Positions 25,614-37,944 of a stretch of 64,000 bases of DNA are shown here, in pieces; position 1 is the stretch's first letter, and the number at the start of each line of letters is the position of its first letter. A program made the position numbers and the translations under genes. The stretch is from Rhizobium favelukesii (lineage in GTDB: Bacteria; Pseudomonadota; Alphaproteobacteria; Rhizobiales; Rhizobiaceae), in the NCBI RefSeq assembly GCF_000577275.2, contig NZ_HG916852.1, forward strand, positions 4,040,001-4,104,000. Direction: 5' to 3'. The notes beneath the pieces were generated by a model. That model searched no databases. It had not been told where the DNA came from and saw nothing but the letters and a program-made list of their open reading frames with translations.

Positions 25614-26807
25614 TCAGTGCCCGCCGCCCGATATGCCGTCAGCATAGCGCGCCAGATTGGAAAACAGCAATACGACCACCAAGAGCACCGGCAGTGCCAT
25701 GAACACGACGGTGAAGCCAATATGCTCGGCCACGAAGCCGATTGCCGACGGCGCGACCAGCATGCCGGAATAACCCATGGTGGTGACGACAGAGAGCCCG
25801 ATCCCGGCTTTCAGACCTGGAATGTTGCCGGCGGCGGAAAAGGCGATCGGCACCATATTGGAAATGCCGATGCCACACAGGGCAAAGCCGACGATCGCCG
25901 TTTCGGCATCGGGCGCAAAGGCTGCAAGCAACATGCCGGCGATGGCAAAAAGCGTGCAGATGCGCAACGTTTTCACTCCACCCAGGCGATCACGAACGAG
26001 ATCCCCCGCAAATCGCATGATGGCCATCGTCAGCGAAAACGCCGCAAAGCCAAAGCCGGAAAGGGCAATCGAGGCATCCAGCTCCTGCCGAAGATACAGA
26101 GCGCCCCAATCGAGCACTGCGCCTTCCGGAACCATTGAAAACAACGCCATGAGGCCGAGTAGCCAAGGAAGCGGTACAAGCGGCAGCCGCGCCTTCTCTT
26201 TCCTCTCGTCAGGATGCGGCGGATCGGCAAGGATCATCGGCCAGGCGACGCCCAGGAAGATTGCCGCAAGCAATGTTGCCAACTCGGCATGCCCGAGCAC
26301 GCCGAGCTTGGCGATCAGCAGGCCACCGAGGCCCGAACCGATCAAGCCGCCCAGGCTCCAGAAGGCATGGCAGGACGACATGATCGCGCGCCGCATCGAT
26401 TTCTCGACGGCGACGGCATTGGCATTCATCGCAACATCCATTGCGCCGATGAAGCCACCGAACAGAAAGAGCGAAACCGCTCCCGTAGCAATATTGGGCG
26501 CCAGAGTGAGCGCCAGAAGGATCGGCAGCAGGCAAAAGGCGGCCGCTTGCACGACGAGCCGCGAGCCATGGCGTGCAATTTGCGCGCCGGCAATCGGCAT
26601 CATTGTCAGTGAGCCCAGACCGAAGACCAGGATCATGAGTCCAAGCTGGAACTTGCTCAGCTGCAGGCGTTCAGCAAACTCCGGGATCTTTGGCGCCCAG
26701 CAGCCGACAAGGAAACCGTTCATCAGGAAGAGCAGCGAAACGGCCGCTCTATTCTTCGTTACAAAACCGGTTCTGACGGCCGACGCCATTTTCGTCTGAG
26801 TATCCAT
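25614..26807 (-). CDS. MFS transporter, YbjJ-like
   Basis: A 12-helix major-facilitator protein of 397 residues. The ATG at 26807 (MDTQTKMASAV) has a GGAAG ribosome site ten bases upstream, so a much longer upstream extension of the frame is rejected. Segments NGFLVGCWAPKIPEFAERL and LVFGLGSLTMMPIAGAQIARHGSR are MFS-like and resemble the YbjJ/sugar-permease group. It lies 58 bases after a DeoR-type gene on the same strand, suggesting sugar or sugar-phosphate-linked control. The substrate is unknown. Confidence 0.86.
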   Translation of the reverse strand: MDTQTKMASAVRTGFVTKNRAAVSLLFLMNGFLVGCWAPKIPEFAERLQLSKFQLGLMILVFGLGSLTMMPIAGAQIARHGSRLVVQAAAFCLLPILLALTLAPNIATGAVSLFLFGGFIGAMDVAMNANAVAVEKSMRRAIMSSCHAFWSLGGLIGSGLGGLLIAKLGVLGHAELATLLAAIFLGVAWPMILADPPHPDERKEKARLPLVPLPWLLGLMALFSMVPEGAVLDWGALYLRQELDASIALSGFGFAAFSLTMAIMRFAGDLVRDRLGGVKTLRICTLFAIAGMLLAAFAPDAETAIVGFALCGIGISNMVPIAFSAAGNIPGLKAGIGLSVVTTMGYSGMLVAPSAIGFVAEHIGFTVVFMALPVLLVVVLLFSNLARYADGISGGGH

Positions 26808-26865
26808 CTCTTCTTCCGATATCCCACGAGCATCCGGCTTAAGGCCGATTGCCGCTTTGAATGAA

Positions 26866-27642
26866 TTACGCCGCCTCGCCAGCGACAATCGTTCTGCACC
26901 CACGGTCGCGATATTGCGCAAGCACGTCAGGCTCGACATCGCGCTCGACAACCAGGCATTCGCAATGGGCCACCGGCAGCACCGCATGAGGCGCCGCCGT
27001 CCCGAATTTTTCTGACGTGGCGGCAACCATAACCTTCCGGCTCCTTGACGTCGCAAAGCGCTTGAATTCGGCGTCCTCGAAACCGAATGTGGTCACTCCC
27101 GCAGCCAGGTCGATGCCGCAAGCTCCAAGAATACAGAGATCCGGCGACAGGGATTCCATATCGCGCATCGCCTTGGCGCCCAGCGCGCCGCCAACCTGTC
27201 GATCGATCATCCCGCCAATGAGGATGACACTGATCGCAGGTTTCTCGATCAGCGCCGCGGCGATTGCGGGTGCGTTTGTCGCCGCGGTCAGCGTCATGTC
27301 CGGAGGTAGCGCGGCCGCAATGGCAAGGTTAGTGCTTCCCGCATCGAAGAAAACCATTGAACCAGGCGTAATCTGTGACACTGCAGCCAGCGCCAGCGCG
27401 CGTTTCCGATCACTTGCAACACCCATGCGATGCTTCATGCTGCCACCAGCCGAAGAAACCGGCAACGCGCCCCGGTATACACGTTCGCAAAGGCCCGCAG
27501 CCGCCATCTCGCGAAGGTCACGGCGTACCGTATCCTCGGACACGCCGAACTCTACCGCCAGTGTGGCAGCCAGAACGCGCCCATCGGTTTGCAGCTTGCG
27601 GGAAATGGCGCTTTGCCGCTCTTGCATCAGAAGTTCGTTCAT
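26866..27642 (-). CDS. DeoR-family transcriptional regulator
   Basis: A 258-residue regulator. The N-terminal DeoR winged helix reads RQSAISRKLQTDGRVLAATLAVEFGVSEDTVRRDLREMAAAGLCERVYRGA. The C-terminal sensor domain has FFDAGSTNLAIAAAL and MDIRQVGG-type phosphosugar-binding features, with DLCILGACGID near residue 178. The effector is probably a phosphorylated sugar. The ATG at 27642 (MNELLMQERQ) is the standard family start. The gene probably controls the MFS permease that follows it. Confidence 0.9.
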   Translation of the reverse strand: MNELLMQERQSAISRKLQTDGRVLAATLAVEFGVSEDTVRRDLREMAAAGLCERVYRGALPVSSAGGSMKHRMGVASDRKRALALAAVSQITPGSMVFFDAGSTNLAIAAALPPDMTLTAATNAPAIAAALIEKPAISVILIGGMIDRQVGGALGAKAMRDMESLSPDLCILGACGIDLAAGVTTFGFEDAEFKRFATSRSRKVMVAATSEKFGTAAPHAVLPVAHCECLVVERDVEPDVLAQYRDRGCRTIVAGEAA

Positions 27643-27888
27643 GTTCGTGCCGGTTCTGTCGATCTCGCCCTCAATTGTGTATAAATACGCATAAACAAGT
27701 ATGATCGCGCACGCAAGACCCGTCACTGACACGTTTCCTCGCAGCCTGAAACAAGCCGCGCCAAACTCGCCATAAATGAGAAAAATATTCGCACGTGCCC
27801 ATTTTCTTTGCAGTTTTCTACGCTTCCCCTCACATGCTTTTCTGCGATTTTCGAAACATCGAACACACCGGGTGAATTGGATACAAAA

Positions 27889-28662
27889 ATGAACCTTCTG
27901 AAGACCATCGCCGCCGCAGCGCTCATTCAGGCCGCCGCGCTTCTTCCTGCCGTTGCCGGCGAAAACCTCGCCGCCATCAAATCATCAGGCGTCTTCAAGA
28001 TCGGCACCGAGGGAACCTACGCTCCGTTCACCTATCATGACGACAGCAGCAAGCTCGTCGGCTTCGACGTGGAGATCGGCGAAGCGGTTGCTGCCAAGCT
28101 TGGCGTCAAGGCAGAATTCGTCGAAGGCAAATGGGACGGGCTGATCGCCGGTCTCGATGCGAAGCGCTACGACACCGTCATCAACCAGGTCGGTATTACC
28201 GAGGCGCGCAAGCAGAAATACGACTTCTCCGAGCCGTATATTGCGTCAAAGGCCGTCCTCATCGTCCGCGATGGCGACGACAGCATTAAGGGCTTTGCAG
28301 ACCTCAAGGGCAAGAAGTCGGCTCAGTCGCTGACCAGCAACTTCGGCAAGCTCGCCGAGCAGTCCGGCGCCGAACTCGTCGGCACCGATGGCTTCGACCA
28401 ATCGATCCAACTCGTAATAACCAAGCGCGCAGACGCGACGATCAACGACAGCCTTTCCTTCCTCGACTTCAAAAAGCACAAGCCGGAAGCTCCGGTGAAG
28501 ATCGTCGCCCAGCAGGAAAATGCCGACTATTCCGGTATCATCATCCGCAAGAGCGAGCCGGAACTGCTGGAAGCAATCAACAAGGCGCTTGCCGACATCA
28601 AGGCTGACGGCACCTACAAAAAGATCTCCGACAAATACTTCGGCCAGGACGTTTCGAAGTAA
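27889..28662 (+). CDS. Amino-acid ABC transporter substrate-binding protein, cystine type
   Basis: Periplasmic receptor of 257 residues with a signal peptide (hydrophobic residues 5-20, cleavage after VAG or nearby). The SBP_bac_3 fold shows FKIGTEGTYAPFTYHDDSSKLVGFDVEIGEAVAAKLG and YDTVINQVGITEARKQKYDFSEPY. These closely resemble the cystine receptors FliY/TcyJ, so cystine or a close relative is the likely ligand. It begins a three-gene importer operon, with a 103-base gap to the permease. Confidence 0.9.
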   Translation: MNLLKTIAAAALIQAAALLPAVAGENLAAIKSSGVFKIGTEGTYAPFTYHDDSSKLVGFDVEIGEAVAAKLGVKAEFVEGKWDGLIAGLDAKRYDTVINQVGITEARKQKYDFSEPYIASKAVLIVRDGDDSIKGFADLKGKKSAQSLTSNFGKLAEQSGAELVGTDGFDQSIQLVITKRADATINDSLSFLDFKKHKPEAPVKIVAQQENADYSGIIIRKSEPELLEAINKALADIKADGTYKKISDKYFGQDVSK

Positions 28663-28765
28663 GTCATACCGCCGGCGGCTTGCTGCCGCCGCCACATCCT
28701 TTATATGTGCCTGAAAAGCGTTCAGCGAAATCTCGCTGGACGCATCTTTCTTTGGGGATTGCACC

Positions 28766-29446
28766 GTGCCGAACTGGCTTCAATTGATGGCGGATTCGCT
28801 CGGACCGCTCCTCTGGGCCGGCCTGATCTTCACGATCCCGCTGACACTCCTTTCCTTTGCGTTCGGCCTGATCCTCGGGCTGATCACCGCAATCGGGCGG
28901 CTCTTCGGACCAGCGCCGGTTGCCGCGATCGCCCGCTTCTATGTCTGGGCTATCAGAGGCACGCCGCTTCTGGTGCAGCTTTTCGTGATCTTCTATGGAC
29001 TGCCGAGCATCGGCATCCTGCTCGATGCCTTTCCGGCAGCACTGATCGGCTTCACCCTCAACATCGGCGCCTACAGCTCCGAGATCATCCGCGCCGTCAT
29101 CTCCTCCGTACCGAAGGGGCAGTGGGAAGCGGCCTACTCGATCGGCATGAGCTGGCGTCAGGCAATGAGCCGCACGATCCTGCCGCAGGCCGGGCGCGTT
29201 GCGGTGCCGCCACTTTCCAACACGTTCATTTCGCTGGTGAAGGATACCTCGCTTGCAGCCGCCATTACGGTCCCGGAGCTGTTCCAGGCTGCGCAGCGCA
29301 TCGTCGCGACCACTTACGAGCCGCTGATCCTCTACATCGAGGCTGCATTGATATACCTTGCATTGAGCTCCGTCCTATCAGCGCTGCAGGTCCGCCTCGA
29401 GCGTCGCTTTGCGCGCTACGGCGGTATGCTGGAGGCAAACGCATGA
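28766..29446 (+). CDS. Amino-acid ABC transporter permease, cystine type
   Basis: Inner-membrane subunit of 226 residues with five hydrophobic segments. The permease EAA loop is GQWEAAYSIGMSWRQAMSRTILPQAGRVAVPP near residues 116-147. RGTPLLVQLFVIFYGLP is characteristic of HisM/YecS-type permeases. It starts at GTG 28766 with GGGGA eight bases before. The stop overlaps the ATPase start (ATGA). Confidence 0.93.
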   Translation: MPNWLQLMADSLGPLLWAGLIFTIPLTLLSFAFGLILGLITAIGRLFGPAPVAAIARFYVWAIRGTPLLVQLFVIFYGLPSIGILLDAFPAALIGFTLNIGAYSSEIIRAVISSVPKGQWEAAYSIGMSWRQAMSRTILPQAGRVAVPPLSNTFISLVKDTSLAAAITVPELFQAAQRIVATTYEPLILYIEAALIYLALSSVLSALQVRLERRFARYGGMLEANA

Positions 29447-30204
29447 TCGAGCTTTCCCACATCGAAAAGCGCTTCGGCGACGCCGTCATCTTGAAAGATA
29501 TCAGCATCCGCATTCCGGAAGGTAGCGTTACGGCCCTCGTCGGCCCGTCAGGTGGTGGCAAGAGCACGCTGCTGCGCTGCATCAACCTGCTCGAAATCCC
29601 GACAGCAGGCATGATCCGCCTCGGCGAGGAGAAGCTGAGCTTTGCGCCGGGCCAGAAGACCGGCTGGCAGGCGATCCAGAAGATCCGCCGGCAGACCGGC
29701 ATGGTATTCCAGAACTTCCAGCTCTTTCCGCATCAGACAACCATCGAGAATGTGATGGAAGGGCTCGTCACGGTTCTGAGGTGGCCGAAGGAGAAGGCAC
29801 GGGAGCGGGCAATGGAATTGCTGACGAAGGTCGGAATGGCGCACAAGGCCGATGCCTGGCCCTCGACGCTCTCGGGTGGTCAGCAACAGCGTGTTGCAAT
29901 CGCCCGCGCGCTTGCCCCGTCTCCGCGCGTTCTTCTCTGCGATGAACCGACATCGGCGCTCGACCCCGAACTCTCCGCCGAAGTCGTCGACGTTCTCGGT
30001 CGTCTCGCCCGCGAAGGCACAACCATGGTGATGGCGACGCATGACCTGCGCCTCGCCTCCAAGATCGCCAACGACGTGGTCTTCCTCGAGGCCGGCAGCG
30101 TGGTGGAGACGGGAAGCGCAAGGAACATCTTCACGGCGCCGGAGCGCGAGCGCACCAAGCGCTTCATCTCGACGATCAACGCCGCCCATACCTACGACAT
30201 ATAG
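29443..30204 (+). CDS. Amino-acid ABC transporter ATP-binding protein, cystine type
   Basis: A 253-residue ATPase that energises the cystine-type importer. Walker A is GPSGGGKSTLLRC (residues about 33-45), the signature is LSGGQQQRVAIARAL, and Walker B is VLLCDEPTSALDPE, followed by the switch histidine in MATHDLRLA. It starts within the stop of the permease gene. It is convergent with the FMN reductase gene, 22 bases apart. Confidence 0.95.
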   Translation: MIELSHIEKRFGDAVILKDISIRIPEGSVTALVGPSGGGKSTLLRCINLLEIPTAGMIRLGEEKLSFAPGQKTGWQAIQKIRRQTGMVFQNFQLFPHQTTIENVMEGLVTVLRWPKEKARERAMELLTKVGMAHKADAWPSTLSGGQQQRVAIARALAPSPRVLLCDEPTSALDPELSAEVVDVLGRLAREGTTMVMATHDLRLASKIANDVVFLEAGSVVETGSARNIFTAPERERTKRFISTINAAHTYDI

Positions 30205-30226
30205 GCATGCGCGGCGACAGGATCCT

Positions 30227-30787
30227 TTAGACCGCGCGCGCCGCCTTCAGCGCCTTGCCCCACCAGATAAGCTGGTCGATTTGGTTCTTGGCGGCCTCGA
30301 CGAGATGCGCGTAGTCGTTCAAGCTCTTTGCCTCCTTGGCGACCGAGAGATATTCCGGGAAAGATATGTGAACGCCCGTCTTCACGGAAACGGCGCTCAT
30401 TTCCACGAAAATCAGCCGCAGCTGCTCGACTGCGCGGGCGCCCCCGACACCGCCATAGCCGACGAAAGCGACTGGCTTATGCACGAACTCCCCTAGATCG
30501 ATCGCATTCTTGAGAACTGCGGTCGGGCCGTGGTTGTACTCGGCGGCTGTGAAGATATAGCCGTCGAACGCGCGCAGCTTCTTCTTCCAGCGCTCCGCCG
30601 TTTCGTTTTCAGCCGAGCTCGCGCTCGCCTGCCCGAGGAAAGACATCGGGTAATCCAACAGATCGAGAACTTCAACCTCGAGTTCGGGGCGGCTTACGGC
30701 AATTTCGGCAATCCAATTGGCGGGGTGCTCCGCAAAGCGGCCGATTCGTGTGCTTCCGACGATAACGGCAATCTTGAGCTTACTCAT
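30227..30787 (-). CDS. NAD(P)H-dependent FMN reductase family protein
   Basis: Flavodoxin-fold reductase of 186 residues. The flavin phosphate loop reads IVGSTRIGRFAEHPANWI, and the second FMN motif is FTAAEYNHGPTAVLKNAIDLG. This is the NADPH-dependent FMN reductase/SsuE-like group, which reduces flavin, quinone or metal. The ATG at 30787 has AAGGG nearby, so a longer upstream frame is rejected. It lies just downstream of the pyc terminator on the same strand. Confidence 0.9.
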   Translation of the reverse strand: MSKLKIAVIVGSTRIGRFAEHPANWIAEIAVSRPELEVEVLDLLDYPMSFLGQASASSAENETAERWKKKLRAFDGYIFTAAEYNHGPTAVLKNAIDLGEFVHKPVAFVGYGGVGGARAVEQLRLIFVEMSAVSVKTGVHISFPEYLSVAKEAKSLNDYAHLVEAAKNQIDQLIWWGKALKAARAV

Positions 30788-30801
30788 ATCAACCCTTTCA
30801 T

Positions 30802-30829
30802 GAAAAAAAGGCGGCCCCGAAGGCCGCCC
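30802..30829 (-). terminator. Rho-independent terminator of pyc
   Basis: On the minus strand GGCGGCC (30828-30822) and GGCCGCC (30816-30810) close a short loop and are followed by seven T residues. It lies about 20 bases after the pyc stop and upstream of the FMN reductase start. Confidence 0.88.
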
Positions 30830-30850
30830 CTCGGTCATTCTAAATGTTGG

Positions 30851-34315
<3,465 letters not shown>

Positions 34316-34431
34316 TGCAGTCTCCTCACGGCATCGAAACGGGCAATGCTGCACCCGCGAAGAGAAGTCTTAACGCGCTGTCACGGAAAGTTCAATTTCT
34401 TGAACCGCCCCAAAATAGAATTTCTCTAAGA

Positions 34432-35172
34432 CTAGGTGATGAGCCCATGCCGGAAGGCGACAGCAACTGCATGCTGCCTATTTTTGGCTTTCAGCTTGTC
34501 TTGCAGGCCATTCATGTACCAGTCGACAGTGTGGTTTGAAATCGTGAGGCGTTTGCCGATCTCCACCGACGTCATGCCTTCCGCAAGGTATTGAAGTATT
34601 TCCATCTCGCGGCGCGTCAAGCGCGTGTCGATGCCTGAGACGTCTTCAAGTGTCTGCGCCTCCCCCTTCAGATCAAGCAGACGCCAGAACGCCTTTCGGG
34701 CAACGGCATCAAAAAGGGAGATCTCGACAGGAGACAGGTCCACCGGCGTTCCGCCGACGCTCATGTTGCCGAGGATGCCGTTTCGGCCGTGGATGGGGAA
34801 AATGTAGCCATCCTTCAGGCCATGGCTATGTGCGTCCGCCATCATTTGCTCCATACGGCGGTGGTGCGGATCCTTGCGGAAAGCCGCCAGACTGTCCTTC
34901 CAACGAAATGGTCTTTGCGCATATGCGAGATAGCGTATCGTCGGATCGGTCAGAACGTATTTCTTCGAAATATAGATCTGTGGCCATTTCTCTGGCCAAT
35001 GGCCGGCCAACATAAGACTGATTGGATCTTCAGTCGCTTTCAGATGTCGCAAAAGACCGTAATACTGGAAGCCGTAGGAGCGGATGATATGCTCCAGTTC
35101 GCCGACGACTCGCTCGGGCCTCCGACACTCTTCCAGAACGACAAGCAATTGAATTAATGAATGAATATTCAC
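34432..35172 (-). CDS. expR: LuxR-family quorum-sensing regulator, ExpR-like
   Basis: A 246-residue regulator. The autoinducer-binding domain spans about residues 15-165 and contains the conserved W, Y, D, P and W positions (WPQIYISKKYVLTDPTIRYL, then FRWKD). The C-terminal LuxR helix-turn-helix is LTRREMEILQYLAEGMTSVEIGKRLTISNHTVDWYMNGLQDKL. Position between pyc and ndvA matches ExpR of Sinorhizobium, which responds to long-chain acyl-homoserine lactones. No luxI-type synthase is in the window. It starts with GTG at 35172 after GTAGGGG, and a perfect palindrome lies immediately upstream. Confidence 0.87.
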   Translation of the reverse strand: MNIHSLIQLLVVLEECRRPERVVGELEHIIRSYGFQYYGLLRHLKATEDPISLMLAGHWPEKWPQIYISKKYVLTDPTIRYLAYAQRPFRWKDSLAAFRKDPHHRRMEQMMADAHSHGLKDGYIFPIHGRNGILGNMSVGGTPVDLSPVEISLFDAVARKAFWRLLDLKGEAQTLEDVSGIDTRLTRREMEILQYLAEGMTSVEIGKRLTISNHTVDWYMNGLQDKLKAKNRQHAVAVAFRHGLIT

Positions 35173-35186
35173 AGAAATGCCCCTAC

Positions 35187-35196
35187 CCCAATTGGG
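35187..35196. promoter_or_regulatory. Palindrome CCCAATTGGG upstream of the ExpR-like gene
   Basis: A perfect 10-base palindrome lies 15-24 bases before the GTG start of the LuxR-type gene, next to its Shine-Dalgarno. LuxR-type proteins bind short palindromes, so this could be an autoregulatory site or reflect control of ndvA. The rest of the 322-base expR-ndvA gap shows an inverted repeat near 35408-35437. Confidence 0.35.
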
Positions 35197-35407
35197 CTCC
35201 GTGCCGAATGGTCACGACTAATGGACGTGCCTGGTTTGGGCGCCCTTCGACGCAATCAAAATGTCAATCTATGGTGTGCCAACGCGGCCTCGCAGCGCAA
35301 GTGAAAATTGCGAAAATCACGATACGCCCCAAAAAATTTCGGAGCGGTCCCTGGAATGGATCACTGCGGGCGCTGCAGGCGCAAAAGAATCCGGCCACCG
35401 GTGCCTG

Positions 35408-35446
35408 CCTGAACGCTCTGTTAATCGCTGGTTCAGGTACCTTTTT
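35408..35446 (+). promoter_or_regulatory. Leader hairpin with T-tract before ndvA
   Basis: CCTGAAC (35408-35414) and GTTCAGG (35431-35437) form a 7-base stem with a 16-base loop, followed by TACCTTTTTG, 50-odd bases before the ndvA start. It looks like a weak intrinsic terminator and could act as an attenuator. No antiterminator partner was identified. Confidence 0.35.
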
Positions 35447-35494
35447 GTAGCGTTGCAGCGTCCCTTATTTCGCAAATGCACAAGAGGTATCGCC

Positions 35495-37258
35495 GTGTCG
35501 CTATTCAAGGTCTATGCAAGAGCTTTGCGCTATCTTGGCGCCTACAAGCTCCGCGTATCCCTGGTCATTATCGCGAACATCGTGCTTGCCGCGATCACAA
35601 TTGCCGAACCGATTTTGTTCGGCCGCATCATCGATGCGATCTCCGGCAAGGGCGAAGTCAAACCCATCCTTTTCATGTGGGCCGGCTTTGCGGTATTCAA
35701 CACGATAGCATTTGTTCTTGTCGCTCGTGAGGCTGACCGGCTGGCGCATGGTCGCCGCGCGACGCTTCTGACTGAGGCCTTCGGCCGTATCATTTCGATG
35801 CCGCTTTCCTGGCATCACCAGCGCGGCACCTCAAATGCGCTGCACACACTTCTTCGTGCATGTGAAACGTTGTTCGGCCTCTGGCTGGAATTCATGCGCA
35901 ATCACTTGGCCACCGCCGTTGCGATCGTCATCCTAATCCCGACCGCGATGTCGATGGACCTTCGTCTTTCGGGCGTGCTCGTCGTGCTCGGCGTGGCCTA
36001 CTGGCTGATCGGTCGTCTTGTCATGAGCCGTACCAAGGATGGCCAGGCGTCGGTCGAAAACCACTACCATTCGGTCTTTTCGCATGTCAGCGACTCGATC
36101 AGCAACGTATCGGTCCTGCATAGCTACAACCGCATCGAAGCGGAAACCAAAGCGCTGAAGTCCTTTGCGGAGCGCCTGCTGCAGGCTCAGTATCCGGTTC
36201 TAGACTGGTGGGCTCTGGCTGGCGCCATGAACCGCATGGCATCGACCATCGCCATGATGATCATTCTGGTGATCGGCACGCTGATGGTTCAGTCCGGTGA
36301 ACTCCGCATCGGTGACGTCATTGCCTTCATCGGCTTTGCCAACCTGCTGATCTCGCGTCTCGACCAGATGCGCCAGTTCGCAACGCAGATTTTCGAGGCC
36401 CGCTCGAAACTCCAGGACTTCTACTCGCTCGAAGACTCGGTGCGTGAGCGCGAAGAACCGGCCGGCAATTCCGATATCGCCGACGTCAAGGGTGAAGTCG
36501 AATTCCGCAACGTGTCGTTCCGCTTCGGCAACACCGCGCATGGCCTGCACAACGTGTCTTTCACCGCCAAGGCTGGCCAGACGGTTGCGATCGTCGGCCC
36601 GACCGGCTCGGGCAAGACCACGATGATCAACCTGCTGCAGCGTGTCTATGACCCGGACAGTGGCCAGATCTTGGTCGATGGCCACGATACGACGAAGATC
36701 ACCCGCAAGTCGCTTCGCCGCTATATCGCAACCGTGTTCCAGGATGCCGGCCTGCTCAACCGCTCGATCAGCGACAACATTCGCCTCGGCCGGGAAGGTG
36801 CTTCTGATGAAGACATGCGTCGCGCCGCAGAAGCCGCTGCTGCCGCCGACTTCATCGAGACACGCGAAGATCAGTACGACACCCATGTCGGTGAGCGCGG
36901 CAACAAGCTCTCGGGCGGTGAACGCCAGCGTGTGGCGATTGCCCGCGCCATCCTCAAGGATGCGCCGATCCTGGTACTCGACGAAGCCACAAGCGCGCTC
37001 GACGTCGAAACGGAGAACCGCGTGAAGGCCGCAATCGACAATCTGCGCCAGAACCGCACGACCTTCATTATCGCCCACCGTCTTTCGACGGTTCGTGAAG
37101 CGGACAAGGTCTTGTTCCTGGACGGCGGCCGGGTCGTTGAAGAAGGCAGCTTCGAAGAACTCAGCCATAGCAACGGCCGCTTCGCGGCATTGCTCCGTGC
37201 CAGCGGCATTCTCACCGACGAGGAAGTCCGCAAGGCACATACGACTGAAGCCGCCTGA
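35495..37258 (+). CDS. ndvA: Cyclic beta-1,2-glucan exporter NdvA
   Basis: Membrane-embedded ABC exporter that moves cyclic beta-1,2-glucan to the periplasm. This is needed for osmotic adaptation, motility and, in rhizobia, nodule invasion. The 587-residue protein has six N-terminal membrane segments and a C-terminal ATPase. Walker A is GPTGSGKTTMINL near residue 370, the signature LSGGERQRVAIARAI, and Walker B ILVLDEATSALD. GTG at 35495 is used, with AGAGGT 7-12 bases before it and the protein beginning SLFKVYARALRYLG. A terminator follows at once. The neighbour is expR. Confidence 0.97.
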   Translation: MSLFKVYARALRYLGAYKLRVSLVIIANIVLAAITIAEPILFGRIIDAISGKGEVKPILFMWAGFAVFNTIAFVLVAREADRLAHGRRATLLTEAFGRIISMPLSWHHQRGTSNALHTLLRACETLFGLWLEFMRNHLATAVAIVILIPTAMSMDLRLSGVLVVLGVAYWLIGRLVMSRTKDGQASVENHYHSVFSHVSDSISNVSVLHSYNRIEAETKALKSFAERLLQAQYPVLDWWALAGAMNRMASTIAMMIILVIGTLMVQSGELRIGDVIAFIGFANLLISRLDQMRQFATQIFEARSKLQDFYSLEDSVREREEPAGNSDIADVKGEVEFRNVSFRFGNTAHGLHNVSFTAKAGQTVAIVGPTGSGKTTMINLLQRVYDPDSGQILVDGHDTTKITRKSLRRYIATVFQDAGLLNRSISDNIRLGREGASDEDMRRAAEAAAAADFIETREDQYDTHVGERGNKLSGGERQRVAIARAILKDAPILVLDEATSALDVETENRVKAAIDNLRQNRTTFIIAHRLSTVREADKVLFLDGGRVVEEGSFEELSHSNGRFAALLRASGILTDEEVRKAHTTEAA

Positions 37259-37283
37259 TCAAGGCATGCAACCCAATCGATCC

Positions 37284-37315
37284 AAGCCGGATGGTTCTGC
37301 CATCCGGCTTTTTTC
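37284..37315 (+). terminator. Rho-independent terminator of ndvA
   Basis: AAGCCGGATGG (37284-37294) and CCATCCGGCTT (37300-37310) form an 11-base stem with a 5-base loop, followed by TTTTCTT. It begins 25 bases after the ndvA stop. Confidence 0.93.
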
Positions 37316-37370
37316 TTGCCCGGCGAGAGCCATCTCCTAAAATATCTGAAGCGAAGACGCGGGAGGTCGC

Positions 37371-37724
37371 ATGCAAGTCAGGCGAATTGTCGTCAATCTC
37401 GAAACCCCTGATCCGGCTGCCGCAAGGGAATTCTATCAGGGTATCCTCGGACTGGAGCTCCTAATGGATCACGGCTGGATCGTGACCTATGGCTCAAGCC
37501 AGCAGATGTCGGTACAGGTAAGCTTCGCGAGCGAGGGCGGCTCGGGCACACCGGTTCCGGGCCTTTCGATCGAGGTCGATGATGTCGATGAGGTCTTCGC
37601 AGCCATGAGTGCATCGGCCTTCGAAATCGTCTACGGGCCGACCAACGAGCCTTGGGGTGTTCGACGCTTCTATGTGCGCGACCCCTTCGGAACAATCGTA
37701 AATATTCTTTCGCATAGGCCGTGA
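37371..37724 (+). CDS. VOC-superfamily (glyoxalase/bleomycin-resistance fold) protein
   Basis: A 117-residue protein with the paired beta-alpha-beta-beta-beta units of the vicinal-oxygen-chelate fold: RIVVNLETPDPAAAREFYQGILGLELLMDHG, then LSIEVDDVDEVFAAM, then WGVRRFYVRDPFGTIVNILSH. A glutamate is not obvious at the first metal-ligand position, so the activity (lyase, dioxygenase or binding only) cannot be assigned. A GGGAGG-type ribosome site precedes the ATG. The 220 bases after it up to 37944 hold no recognisable feature. Confidence 0.85.
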   Translation: MQVRRIVVNLETPDPAAAREFYQGILGLELLMDHGWIVTYGSSQQMSVQVSFASEGGSGTPVPGLSIEVDDVDEVFAAMSASAFEIVYGPTNEPWGVRRFYVRDPFGTIVNILSHRP

Positions 37725-37944
37725 AGCCGGAATCGCCCCGACCAATCGGGCGATATTGCGAGGCCGCCGCCATCCAGGGACAATCCGTGCAGGCGTTAGA
37801 CTAAAGTCATAATCCCAAAGCCGCTCTCTGTATGGATGAGCTTTTCTGTCACACTCTCGTCAGGCGAACCGCGACCCCGGGGGTATGCTTTGAGGAGAGT
37901 ATGGGCGCGCGCCGCGTTTCAAATCGTTCTGTGGAGGACAGAAA

